From: an uncultured Myxococcales bacterium
GTDB taxonomy: Bacteria; Myxococcota_A; UBA9042; DTJE01
DNA: 54,586 nucleotides
Direction of reading: 5' to 3'
Assembly: GCA_903857665.1 (NCBI GenBank)
Contig: CAIOFV010000131.1
Coordinates: 1 to 54,586, forward strand
The first letter of the stretch is position 1. The number at the start of each line of letters is the position of its first letter. Positions 17,344 to 24,951 of this stretch are shown piece after piece. Made by a program: the position numbers and the translations under genes. The notes under the pieces are model-generated. The model was not told the DNA's origin. It searched no databases and was given only the letters and a program-made list of their open reading frames with translations.

Positions 17344-18428
17344 GCCCCCCCCTCGAATCGGAGTGCCTTCCCGGTCGCCGGGTCGAACAGCTTGGCCGCG
17401 CCCATCGCCGCCCACAGCCGTACCGCCGTGCCGTGATCCAGCCCGCGCGCCTGCCTGGCGTCCACCTGCGCCAGGATCGGCGTGTCGCCGGAGCGCGCGT
17501 GGATGTGCACGTCCCAGCCGACCGTTTCCACCACATCGACCACCGCGTCGATGGACCCGCCTTCCGTGGGCAGCAGGCCCAGTTCGTGGGGACGCAGCCC
17601 GACATCGACCGTCGCCGGCAGCGTCGCCCCGCGCGCCGCGCCCGGCATCGGGATGGACACGCCGTCGCCCGCCAGCGTGCCGCCCTGCGGTTGCAGGGAC
17701 AGGAAGTTCATGGGCGGCGAACCGATGAACGACGCCACGAACCTGGAATCGGGCGCCCCGTACAGCCCGGTCGGCGTGTCCACCTGCCGCGCGTGCCCGC
17801 CTTCCAGCACGCAGATGCGGTCGGCCAGCGTCATCGCCTCGATCTGGTCGTGGGTCACGTAGATCATCGTGGTGCCCAGCGCCCGGTGCAGCGTCTTCAA
17901 TTCCACCCGCATCTGGCCGCGCAGGTTCGCGTCCAGGTTGGACAGAGGCTCGTCGAACAGGAACACGCGGGGCCGCCGCACGATGGCGCGCCCGATCGCC
18001 ACCCGCTGCCGCTGGCCGCCCGACAGTTCCTTGGGCAGCCGGTCCAGCAACTTCGTCAATTCCAGCAGGCGCGCCGCCTCGTCCACCTTGGCGGCGATCA
18101 CATCACCAGCCACCCGCCGGATGCCCAGCGAGAATCCCATGTTTTCGCGCACGGTCATGTGCGGATACAGCGCGTAGGACTGGAACACCATGGCCAGGTC
18201 GCGGTCCTTGGGGGGCACGTCGTTGACCACGCGGCCGTCGATCGACAGCGTGCCTTCGGTGATCGATTCCAGCCCGGCGATCATGCGCAGCAGCGTCGAT
18301 TTTCCGCAGCCCGACGGCCCGACCAGCACCAGGAACTCGCCGTCGGCCACGTCCAGGTCGATGCCCGACAGGACGCGGACGCCCCCGTCGTAGACCTTGC
18401 CGATCCCTCGCAGCGTCACTCCCGCCAT
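17340..18428 (-). CDS. malK: MalK-type ABC transporter ATPase
   Basis: This 362-residue protein has Walker A GPSGCGKST, the Q loop MVFQSYALYPHMTV, the ABC signature LSGGQRQRVAIGRAIVRRP, Walker B VFLFDEPLSNLDA and the H loop YVTHDQ. A C-terminal TOBE-like regulatory domain (about residues 240-362, VDVGLRPHELGLLP) is typical of MalK/UgpC importers. It should energise import through the MalE-MalF fusion and MalG, whose genes follow with overlapping codons. In enteric bacteria MalK also binds the regulator MalT; no such regulator is seen here. It is separated from the upstream GH13 gene by a 177-nt spacer with strong RNA-structure potential, the only sizeable gap in the operon. Confidence 0.93.
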   Translation of the reverse strand: MAGVTLRGIGKVYDGGVRVLSGIDLDVADGEFLVLVGPSGCGKSTLLRMIAGLESITEGTLSIDGRVVNDVPPKDRDLAMVFQSYALYPHMTVRENMGFSLGIRRVAGDVIAAKVDEAARLLELTKLLDRLPKELSGGQRQRVAIGRAIVRRPRVFLFDEPLSNLDANLRGQMRVELKTLHRALGTTMIYVTHDQIEAMTLADRICVLEGGHARQVDTPTGLYGAPDSRFVASFIGSPPMNFLSLQPQGGTLAGDGVSIPMPGAARGATLPATVDVGLRPHELGLLPTEGGSIDAVVDVVETVGWDVHIHARSGDTPILAQVDARQARGLDHGTAVRLWAAMGAAKLFDPATGKALRFEGGA

Positions 18429-18455
18429 GCCCGTTCCCCGCTTCTTGTAGAAATC

Positions 18456-18529
18456 CGTCCCCGTACCCGTGCCTGTACCCGTACCCGATCTTCCCCGCCC
18501 CATCGGGTGCGGGCACGGGTATGGGGACG
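18456..18529 (-). other. Large imperfect hairpin upstream of malK
   Basis: Arms at 18456-18488 and 18503-18529 are imperfect inverted repeats built from CGTCCCC, TACCCGTGCC and ACCCG blocks; one arm has an extra TACCCG unit. On the operon mRNA they would form a long GC-rich stem with a 14-nt loop. No T-run follows, so attenuation or protection from decay is more likely than intrinsic termination. It sits about 27 nt before the malK start. Confidence 0.5.
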
Positions 18530-18569
18530 AATGGGCATCCGTGCCGCCCCCGTCTGCCCTTGTCCCCCG

Positions 18570-18605
18570 CCCGTCCCCGTCCCCGCCCGTCCCCGTCCCC
18601 GCCCC
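18570..18605 (-). repeat. Tandem 16-bp repeat with G-quadruplex potential
   Basis: CCCGTCCCCGTCCCCG occurs twice in tandem (18570-18585 and 18586-18601) and is followed by CCCC. On the coding strand of the operon this gives at least six runs of three to four G with one- to two-base spacers, immediately after the stop codon of the GH13 gene. An RNA G-quadruplex is plausible. Function is inferred only from position. Confidence 0.55.
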
Positions 18606-20585
18606 TCACCGCACCGCGAACACCTTCGTCGTCCGCGGCTGCAAGCGCAGCCGGACGCTGCCGCCCGTCCCGACCGTGACGTCGTCCGCCGGGTCCGGTT
18701 CGTCCAGCAGGTTGACCAGCTTCGTGCCCGGCGCGAACGACGTGATCATGTCGCCGCCGCCCGCCTGGTCCGCGCTGGTTTCGGCCGTGTTGGCCGCGCT
18801 GGTGTTCAGCACCACCAGCACCGTTTCGGCCGGCGCGCCCCCCGCGGCCGGAATCGTGCGCTCGTACGCCAGGATCCCCGCGTCCTGCGCGGTGCCCGTG
18901 CCGGTGCTGGACCACACCACCTTCAAGTCGCCCCGGCGCAGCGGGGCCAGTTGCTGCCGCAACCCCGTCAGTTGGCGGATCCACGCGAACGTCTCGCCCT
19001 CCCGGGCGAACCCCGACGTCCACAGGTCCTCGCGGTTGGCCGGGTCGTTGCCGCCCGAAAAGTCCTGCTCGGTCCCGTAGTAGACGCACGGGATCCCGTC
19101 CATCGTCAGCAGCAGCGACAGCGCGATGTGCAGCCCGGGCCGGTCCTGGTTCTGGTACAGGAAGCGCGGCAGGTCATGGTTGTCCAGGAAGTTCACCGTG
19201 AGCCGCCACGGCGGCAGCGGCGTCCCCGACGCATCGACGACCCCGCCCGGTTGCGGGTTCGTGCCGTAGTGCAGCGCCTGCCCCGCGTCCTGTCCGGGGA
19301 TGCGGGTCTTCCACAGATCCTCCAGGCGCCGCGTCGGCGCGCCGTTCTTGATCACGTCGTCGATGACGAACTTCTGGCTGAAGTAGAACACCGAATCCAG
19401 CATGTCGTCCTTCGTGAAGCTGCCGATCAGCTCGTCGTCGCCGTCGAACGCCTCGCCGAAGATCAGGAAGTTGTCCTTGCCGGCCGCGGCGGCCCGCTGC
19501 CGGATCGCCGGGCAGAAGGTGCGCCAGAAGTCCGGCTCCACGTGCTTGATCGTGTCGATGCGGAACCCGTCGAAACCCGCCTGCTCGATCCACGTCGCGT
19601 ACACGTCGATCAGCGCCTGCCGCACCTCGGGCAGTTCGGTCTTGATGTCCTTCAGCCCGCCCGGGAAGTCGCCCAGCATCTCCTGCATGCGGACGTAGTC
19701 GTGGCAGGCCGCAAGCGCGCCCCAGTACGCGTCGGAATCGCGCTCGGCCGCGGTGATCCGACCCGCGTCGAAGCACGCCTGCTTTTCGCGCCCCCAGACC
19801 GTGACGCGGCCCATCTTGTGGTACCAGTCGTCGTTGGCGAACTCGGGAGGCCACGGCGGCACGCGGTCGATTTCGGGCTGCCACACCCAGTTCAGCGGCG
19901 CCGGTCCCGACGGGCCCAGGGACGTGAACGACTGGACGCCGCGCTCGTCGAAGTCCGGGTCCCACTCCGTGGTGCGCGTGATCGGCGACGACGTGCCCGA
20001 TCCCATCAGTTGCTCGTCGGGCTGCCCGTTGCGGTTGATGTCGTAGTAGAAGAGCTGCCCGATGTGGTTGGTGACGATGTCCAGGATCACCTTCATGTTT
20101 CGGGCGTGGGCCTTGTCCACCAGTTCGCGCAGCTTCGGCAGGTCGCCGAAGTGCGGGTTCACTTCGGTGAAGTCCTGCGCCCAGTAGCCGTGGTATCCCG
20201 CGACCCCGGCGTCCTCCTCGACGTTCTTGACCACCGGCGAAATCCACAGCGCCGTGACGCCCAGGTCGGCCAGGTAGTCCAGCCGGTCGATCAGTCCCTG
20301 GTAGTCGCCGCCGTGGTACGCGGCCGCGTCGCGCGGCTTCACGTTCTGGTCGTTGTTGGCGTCGCCGTTCGCGAAGCGGTCGATCAGCACCTGGTACACG
20401 ACCTCGTCGCGCCAGTCCTTCACGACGGTGGTCAGCTTCGGCGCCTGCCCGGCCTTGTCCGCGTTGAAGCAGCCCGTCGATGCCGCCGCGGCCAGCGCGA
20501 TCAAGGCCAGCGCGCCTGCGCACGGGCCTCGCGTCGTCGCCGGCCGACCCTCGGCCCGGGCGCACATCCTGGTGATTCGAACCAT
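18606..20585 (-). CDS. Lipid-anchored GH13 alpha-amylase (third of the operon)
   Basis: This 659-residue protein has a lipoprotein signal (cleavage before Cys39 in AAAASTGCF) and a GH13 (beta/alpha)8 domain. Region I is DIVTNHIG, the nucleophile region GFDGFRIDTIKHVEPDFW, the acid/base region FLIFGEAFDGD and the transition-state Asp region NFLDNHDLPRF; all three catalytic carboxylates are present. YQVLIDRFANGD at the start of the barrel is typical of cyclomaltodextrinase/amylase-like secreted enzymes. It lacks the carbohydrate-binding and EGF modules of the other two GH13 proteins. The C-terminal beta domain ends at VFAVR. The start at 20585 lies 8 bp after the porin stop codon, with a GAGGTG ribosome site. 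It should cleave alpha-1,4-glucans at the envelope. Confidence 0.9.
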   Translation of the reverse strand: MVRITRMCARAEGRPATTRGPCAGALALIALAAAASTGCFNADKAGQAPKLTTVVKDWRDEVVYQVLIDRFANGDANNDQNVKPRDAAAYHGGDYQGLIDRLDYLADLGVTALWISPVVKNVEEDAGVAGYHGYWAQDFTEVNPHFGDLPKLRELVDKAHARNMKVILDIVTNHIGQLFYYDINRNGQPDEQLMGSGTSSPITRTTEWDPDFDERGVQSFTSLGPSGPAPLNWVWQPEIDRVPPWPPEFANDDWYHKMGRVTVWGREKQACFDAGRITAAERDSDAYWGALAACHDYVRMQEMLGDFPGGLKDIKTELPEVRQALIDVYATWIEQAGFDGFRIDTIKHVEPDFWRTFCPAIRQRAAAAGKDNFLIFGEAFDGDDELIGSFTKDDMLDSVFYFSQKFVIDDVIKNGAPTRRLEDLWKTRIPGQDAGQALHYGTNPQPGGVVDASGTPLPPWRLTVNFLDNHDLPRFLYQNQDRPGLHIALSLLLTMDGIPCVYYGTEQDFSGGNDPANREDLWTSGFAREGETFAWIRQLTGLRQQLAPLRRGDLKVVWSSTGTGTAQDAGILAYERTIPAAGGAPAETVLVVLNTSAANTAETSADQAGGGDMITSFAPGTKLVNLLDEPDPADDVTVGTGGSVRLRLQPRTTKVFAVR

Positions 20586-20593
20586 CACGCACC

Positions 20594-22237
20594 TCACGGA
20601 TAACTGGAGCTGTCCAGCCACCATTCGACCTGCACGCCCAGGTAGTGCTGCCACGCCCGGTCCCGCCGCTCGTCGAACTTCGGGAACAGGTTGCGGGCGT
20701 CGGCGTTGAGCCACGAGGCGCTGTACACCACGCGGAACTCGGGGCGCCGGTACATGCCGCGCCCCAGGCTCAAGGCCGGAAGCAGCGACATCTGCACCAC
20801 CTGCGGGTCGTGGTGCTTGTTGTCGTTCGGGCCGATGCCGCGCGGCACCTTCCACTGGTGGCTGACCTCGGCGGCGACGTGGAAGTGCGTGGTGGCGAAC
20901 CAGGCGGGGCGCACCACGGTGATGCCTTCCCAGTAGTCGTCCAGGTCGTACCGGTTGCGGTCGGCGTCCACGAACAGGCGCCCGTAGGACGTCGCCATCA
21001 GGCCGAAGTCGTGGTTCTCCCAGTTCATCGAGGCCGCCAGCACGAACTCCTTCGCGCCGGATGACGTGCGGTCCAGCGCGACGCCCCACGGCACGCCCCA
21101 CTCGCCGTACGCGGCCAGGCCCCACGCGTAGCGGGCGAACAGGTTCACGTGCGAATCCGGCCCGAAGCCCCACAACCCGATCTGGGCGCCGATCACGCCG
21201 CCGTCGTCGGCCGGCAGCACCGTCATCAGGTCCGGGTTCTGGGCCAGCGCGAACTCCTCGAAGTACTGCTTGTAGTCGCCGCTGTACCGCAGCGTGCCCC
21301 TGGGTAGCCGGTGATACTCGCCGTACAGCGACACCTTCAGGGACAGGTCGCCCGCCAGCTTGTGCCCGAACCAGGTCACCTTGGCCGACGCGATGATGCG
21401 CTGGCGCTCCATCAGCGTGATGGTGTCCGCGCCGTAGGTGGACGGCACGCTGACGGTGCGCAGCATCGAGCCGTCCTTCAGGCGGTTCACGCCGACGTGG
21501 GCCTGCAGGCGCCAGGCGCGGTTCTCGCTGTCCCACGAAAACCCGCCGCCCAGCGTGTTCAGCGCGTCCAGCGGCCACCAGTCCAGCAGGTAGATGTCGT
21601 CGCCGCGGTACATGCGCGACCCGACCCAGACCTTCAGGTCCGTCTTGAGGAAGCCGGACGCTTCCGCATACAGGTTGCGCATCGCGATCGCCTGGGTCGC
21701 GTTGCCGCTGAAGTGGAAGAACTCGTCGAAGAACGCCAGCGTCATCAGCACGCGCACCGCGAAGCCGTCGGACAGCCGGATGCCGTACCCGAGGTCCGTT
21801 TCCGCGTAGGAGCCCTCCATCAGGCGGGCACCGTGCGTGACCATGTTGGTGGTGCGGCCCGGTGCGCCCCGCAGGTCGCCCGAAAAGCCGACGCGCCCGT
21901 AGGTACCGAACCGGAAGCCCGTCGGGAAGGACGTGTCGGCGCGCGGCGAGGCGGCGGTGTCGGCGCCCGCGACCGGGAGCGCCGCGATGTCCGCGGCCGT
22001 GGGTGGGGTCGCAGGTGTGCCCGAGGGCGCAGACGTGTCCGGGGTCGCCGGCGTGCCCGAGGGCGCGACACTTGCCCCTTGGGGGGACACCGGAGCCTGC
22101 GCCGTCCCGTGAACCGGCGCGGGATCCGCCCTCTGGGCCGACTGTGCCTGTGCCGCGGCCGGCGCCCACGCCGGCACCCACGCCAGCACCAGCGCCACGG
22201 CGCACAGCGAGGCGACCCTGGTGATGCCCGGTGTCAT
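20594..22237 (-). CDS. LamB-like outer membrane maltoporin
   Basis: This 547-residue protein has a signal peptide (LCAVALVLAWVPAWAPAAAQA), a Pro/Thr/Ala-rich segment with a repeated SGTPATP unit (about residues 60-75) and a barrel-like domain that begins FRFGTYGRVGFSGDL, as LamB porins do with their first strand. The segment LKVWVGSRMYRGDDIYLLDWW corresponds to the W-G-R-Y...D...D pattern of LamB. Many aromatic residues (greasy-slide candidates) occur in the barrel, and the chain ends VQVEWWLDSSSYP. It should let maltodextrins cross the outer membrane. It overlaps the EGF-only lipoprotein gene by 4 bp (ATGA), so expression is coupled. The fold assignment is good; sugar specificity comes from context. 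Confidence 0.82.
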   Translation of the reverse strand: MTPGITRVASLCAVALVLAWVPAWAPAAAQAQSAQRADPAPVHGTAQAPVSPQGASVAPSGTPATPDTSAPSGTPATPPTAADIAALPVAGADTAASPRADTSFPTGFRFGTYGRVGFSGDLRGAPGRTTNMVTHGARLMEGSYAETDLGYGIRLSDGFAVRVLMTLAFFDEFFHFSGNATQAIAMRNLYAEASGFLKTDLKVWVGSRMYRGDDIYLLDWWPLDALNTLGGGFSWDSENRAWRLQAHVGVNRLKDGSMLRTVSVPSTYGADTITLMERQRIIASAKVTWFGHKLAGDLSLKVSLYGEYHRLPRGTLRYSGDYKQYFEEFALAQNPDLMTVLPADDGGVIGAQIGLWGFGPDSHVNLFARYAWGLAAYGEWGVPWGVALDRTSSGAKEFVLAASMNWENHDFGLMATSYGRLFVDADRNRYDLDDYWEGITVVRPAWFATTHFHVAAEVSHQWKVPRGIGPNDNKHHDPQVVQMSLLPALSLGRGMYRRPEFRVVYSASWLNADARNLFPKFDERRDRAWQHYLGVQVEWWLDSSSYP

Positions 22238-22746
22238 GCCCCCTCCTTCACGCAGCGCAGGTCCTGGGCCTGGTAGCCGTCGGCGCATTGGTCGCAGTTT
22301 GCGCCGGTGTACCCGGTGTCGCAATCGCAGAAAGGCTGGTCGTCCAGTAGGCGGCAGGTCCCGAAGATGCACGGGAACGTTTCGCAGCCGTCCTCGCGCA
22401 CGCACCGCAGGCCGCGCACGACAAAGCCGACCGCGCATTCGCCGCAGATCCGGCCGGCATAGCCTTCGCGGCAGGTGCACACCCCCTGCCCGGCGACCAC
22501 GTCGCAGGTCCCGAAGATGCACGGGTCCTGGGTGCAGTCCAGCGCCCCGTCCGGCACGCAATCCGGTCCGTACCCGTAGCCTTGGCCGCCGCAGGGATTC
22601 GTCGGGTTGCCCGGGTCCCAGGCCGCGGTGTCGGCCCCCGTCCCCGGGTCGGTTAGCAGGGCATCGGGCGTGCCGTTGCCGGGGCCGCCGTTGTCGCAGG
22701 CGGCCAGCAGGCAGGCCACGGACAGCAGCGCGATGACGGTTCGCAT
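22234..22746 (-). CDS. Small lipoprotein made of two EGF-like modules
   Basis: This 170-residue protein has a lipoprotein signal (cleavage before Cys17, LLAACDNG), a short Gly/Pro/Asp linker, and then two eight-cysteine EGF/laminin-type modules. Each follows the pattern DPCIFGTC...CxCxxGYAGxxCxxCAxGF...LRCV: residues about 80-120 and 125-165. It has no catalytic domain. The modules match those in the GH13 and GH15 proteins of the same operon, so it may be a spacer, adaptor or binding partner in a surface complex with the porin encoded directly after it (4-bp overlap). The Asp at position +2 after the lipid Cys is an inner-membrane retention signal in E. coli; whether that rule holds here is unknown. 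The GGAGAA ribosome site supports the ATG at 22746. Confidence 0.82.
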   Translation of the reverse strand: MRTVIALLSVACLLAACDNGGPGNGTPDALLTDPGTGADTAAWDPGNPTNPCGGQGYGYGPDCVPDGALDCTQDPCIFGTCDVVAGQGVCTCREGYAGRICGECAVGFVVRGLRCVREDGCETFPCIFGTCRLLDDQPFCDCDTGYTGANCDQCADGYQAQDLRCVKEGA

Positions 22747-22750
22747 CGGT

Positions 22751-24934
22751 TCATTCTCCTGTTCGGGCGAGGGCCGCGTCCGGCGCCGGGCAGCCGCCCC
22801 GGGGCACAACGACCATCGCCCCCAGCGCGGGCAGCACCAGTTCGACGGTGGCGCCGGTGCGGTTCACGGCCCCGCCCAGGCAGTCCACCAGGTCCGTTCC
22901 TTCGGGCCAGTCGCCGGCCGGCACGTCCACGCGAACCGGCGCCGCGCTGCGGTTCAACGCGACCAGCGCCGCATCGACCGCGCCCTGAACCCGGTACACC
23001 ACGTGGTCCGGCGTCCGCGCCAGGTCTGCGCGGGTGCCCGAGCGCATCGCCGCCACCGTGGCGCGCAGCCGTCCCAGCGTGGACGTCGTCGCGAACAGTC
23101 CCCGCTGCGGCTCGGTCCACGTCGCTTCGGGCGGCATCGGCCGGCGGTTGTCCGGATCGCCTGCGCCTGCCAGGCCGATCTCGTCGCCCTGGTACACGAC
23201 CGGCGCGCCCGGCTGGGTCAGCGCGAACGTCATCGCCATCGCGGCCCGGCGGTACGGGTCCGACGAGGCCGGCTGCACCGGCGGGACCAGGCTGTCGACC
23301 GAGTCGCCGGCAGCCACCGTGACGAAGCGCGGCACGTCGTGGTTGCCCAGGATGTGGCCCATCACGGCGCCCGATCCCGACCACGCCTCGATGCTGCGGT
23401 CCATTTCGTCCAGCAGGTCGGTCATCAGGCCGGTCCCCTGCGCCAGCACCGACCGCATGGACCACATCAGCGGGAAGTCGAACTGGCCGCTCAGCCCGTA
23501 GGGCCCGAGGTACCAGCGGATCTGGTCGCGGCCCAGCGATCCGGTGAACGTCTCGCCGACCAGGTACACGTGCGGCGCACCCGGCGCGAACGCCCGCCGA
23601 ACCGTGTCGCGCAGGTGCCGCGTGACCAGCCGCGGCATCATCGGCACCGCGTCCACGCGCAGCCCGTCGATGTCGAACCGGGTAAGCCACCAGGACACGT
23701 CGGCCAGCATCGTGTCCACGACCTCGCGCTGCCGCCAGTCCAGGTCGGGCAGGTAGCCGGTGAACCAGCAGTCCTCGATGTCGGTGGCCCAGTTGCACTG
23801 CAGGCCACACACGCAGTCGCCGTCGGGGTGGTTGAACCACTCCTGCCGGTGCTGGACGAAGTACGGGTGGTCCTGGTGCACGTGGTTCGGGACGATGTCC
23901 AGGATCACGCGCATGCCGTGGTCGTGCGCCTTGAGGACCAGCGCGTCCAGCCCGTCGGCGCCGCCGAAGCGCGCCTCGGCCTCGCGGGCCGCGATGGGCC
24001 AGTAGCCATGGTACGACTGGTACTGCCGACCGTCGAACCCGGGCCAGGTGCCGTCGGCGTTGCGGTTCGCGGGCGAAATCCACAGCGCGTTGACGCCCAG
24101 TCGCGCGAAGAAGCCGTCGTCGATCGCGGCCGCCACGCCGGCCCAGTCCCCCCCCATCCGCATCGTGATGCCCGCGTCGGTGGCCAGCGCCCCGTCGCCC
24201 TTGCGGAACCGATCGACGATCACCTGGTAGATGACGGCGTCGTCCCAGGCGAAGGGTTTCGGCTCGACCCACCAGGGCAGCAGCAGCGGTGCGGCCTGCC
24301 TGCCGGCCTCGTCCGCGACCCGGACCTCGACACGGTGCTTGCCAGCGCCGCCCGCTGGCAGGTCCAGCGCCAGCATGCCGTCCCGCAGCGCCGCGTCGCC
24401 GACCGGCTGCCCGTCCTGCAGCACCGCCAGGCTCGCGGGCGAGCAGGCCGCCCCCCCCGCGCCCGCCAGGCAGGCCAGGCGCGCCTGGAACCTGCCGCCC
24501 CCGACCGTATACGTATCGACCTGCCATCCGGGGAGCGTGCAATCCTCCTGCACCAGCGCGCTGTGCTCCAGCCCGTCGCGCCCGAAGATCGTGAGGGGGT
24601 TGGCGTCGTCCAGCACCTCGTTCCCGTCGATGCGGAAGCGGTAGGCGTGTCGTCCCGCCCCGATCGCATAGCTGCCCCGGAAGGTGCCGTCCGTGCCGCG
24701 CGCCAGCGGCATGCTGTCCGGGTTCCAGTCGTTGAACTCGCCGACCACCGACACCTGCTGCGTCGCCGCGTCCGGGCGCACCGCGAACGCGACCTTGCAG
24801 GTGCGCATGGGGATTCCGTTGGCCGAGCCCGCGGCGCACCCCAGCAGCACCAGGGGGATCGCAAGGGACCACGCGAGCCCCGGCGCCGCCTTCCGGTTGC
24901 CAGCCCCTCCGAATCCCTGGGTCCGGTCGTGCAC
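22751..24934 (-). CDS. Lipid-anchored GH13 enzyme with CBM48 domain (neopullulanase-like)
   Basis: This 727-residue protein has a lipobox (IPLVLLGC, Cys33), an N-terminal CBM48-like domain (about 45-125, VSVVGEFNDWNPDSMPL), a second beta domain, and a GH13 barrel beginning AVIYQVIVDRFRKGD. Region I is DIVPNHVH, the nucleophile region DIDGLRVDAVPM, the acid/base region VYLVGETFTGS and the final Asp region HILGNHDVPRF. A conserved subdomain near GLSGQFDFPLMWSMR is shared with the EGF-bearing GH13 encoded upstream, so the two are paralogues. The start is a GTG at 24934 with a GGAGG site 8 nt upstream; no ATG gives a signal peptide. It ends 4 bp before the EGF-only lipoprotein gene. It probably cuts alpha-1,4/1,6-glucan oligomers. 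Confidence 0.9.
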   Translation of the reverse strand: MHDRTQGFGGAGNRKAAPGLAWSLAIPLVLLGCAAGSANGIPMRTCKVAFAVRPDAATQQVSVVGEFNDWNPDSMPLARGTDGTFRGSYAIGAGRHAYRFRIDGNEVLDDANPLTIFGRDGLEHSALVQEDCTLPGWQVDTYTVGGGRFQARLACLAGAGGAACSPASLAVLQDGQPVGDAALRDGMLALDLPAGGAGKHRVEVRVADEAGRQAAPLLLPWWVEPKPFAWDDAVIYQVIVDRFRKGDGALATDAGITMRMGGDWAGVAAAIDDGFFARLGVNALWISPANRNADGTWPGFDGRQYQSYHGYWPIAAREAEARFGGADGLDALVLKAHDHGMRVILDIVPNHVHQDHPYFVQHRQEWFNHPDGDCVCGLQCNWATDIEDCWFTGYLPDLDWRQREVVDTMLADVSWWLTRFDIDGLRVDAVPMMPRLVTRHLRDTVRRAFAPGAPHVYLVGETFTGSLGRDQIRWYLGPYGLSGQFDFPLMWSMRSVLAQGTGLMTDLLDEMDRSIEAWSGSGAVMGHILGNHDVPRFVTVAAGDSVDSLVPPVQPASSDPYRRAAMAMTFALTQPGAPVVYQGDEIGLAGAGDPDNRRPMPPEATWTEPQRGLFATTSTLGRLRATVAAMRSGTRADLARTPDHVVYRVQGAVDAALVALNRSAAPVRVDVPAGDWPEGTDLVDCLGGAVNRTGATVELVLPALGAMVVVPRGGCPAPDAALARTGE

Positions 24935-24951
24935 CCTGTTCGCCTCCGGGC

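Noticed and set aside
18540..18605. CRISPR-like repeat array
   Set aside because: There are only two 16-bp copies head to tail with no spacers and no cas genes; it is a low-complexity G-rich repeat.
20594..22205. Minus-strand frame continuous with the third GH13 gene (1199 codons in all)
   Set aside because: The upstream 540 codons overlap the LamB-like porin in another frame and have Arg/Gly-rich noise composition; the GH13 protein starts at 20585 with its own signal peptide.
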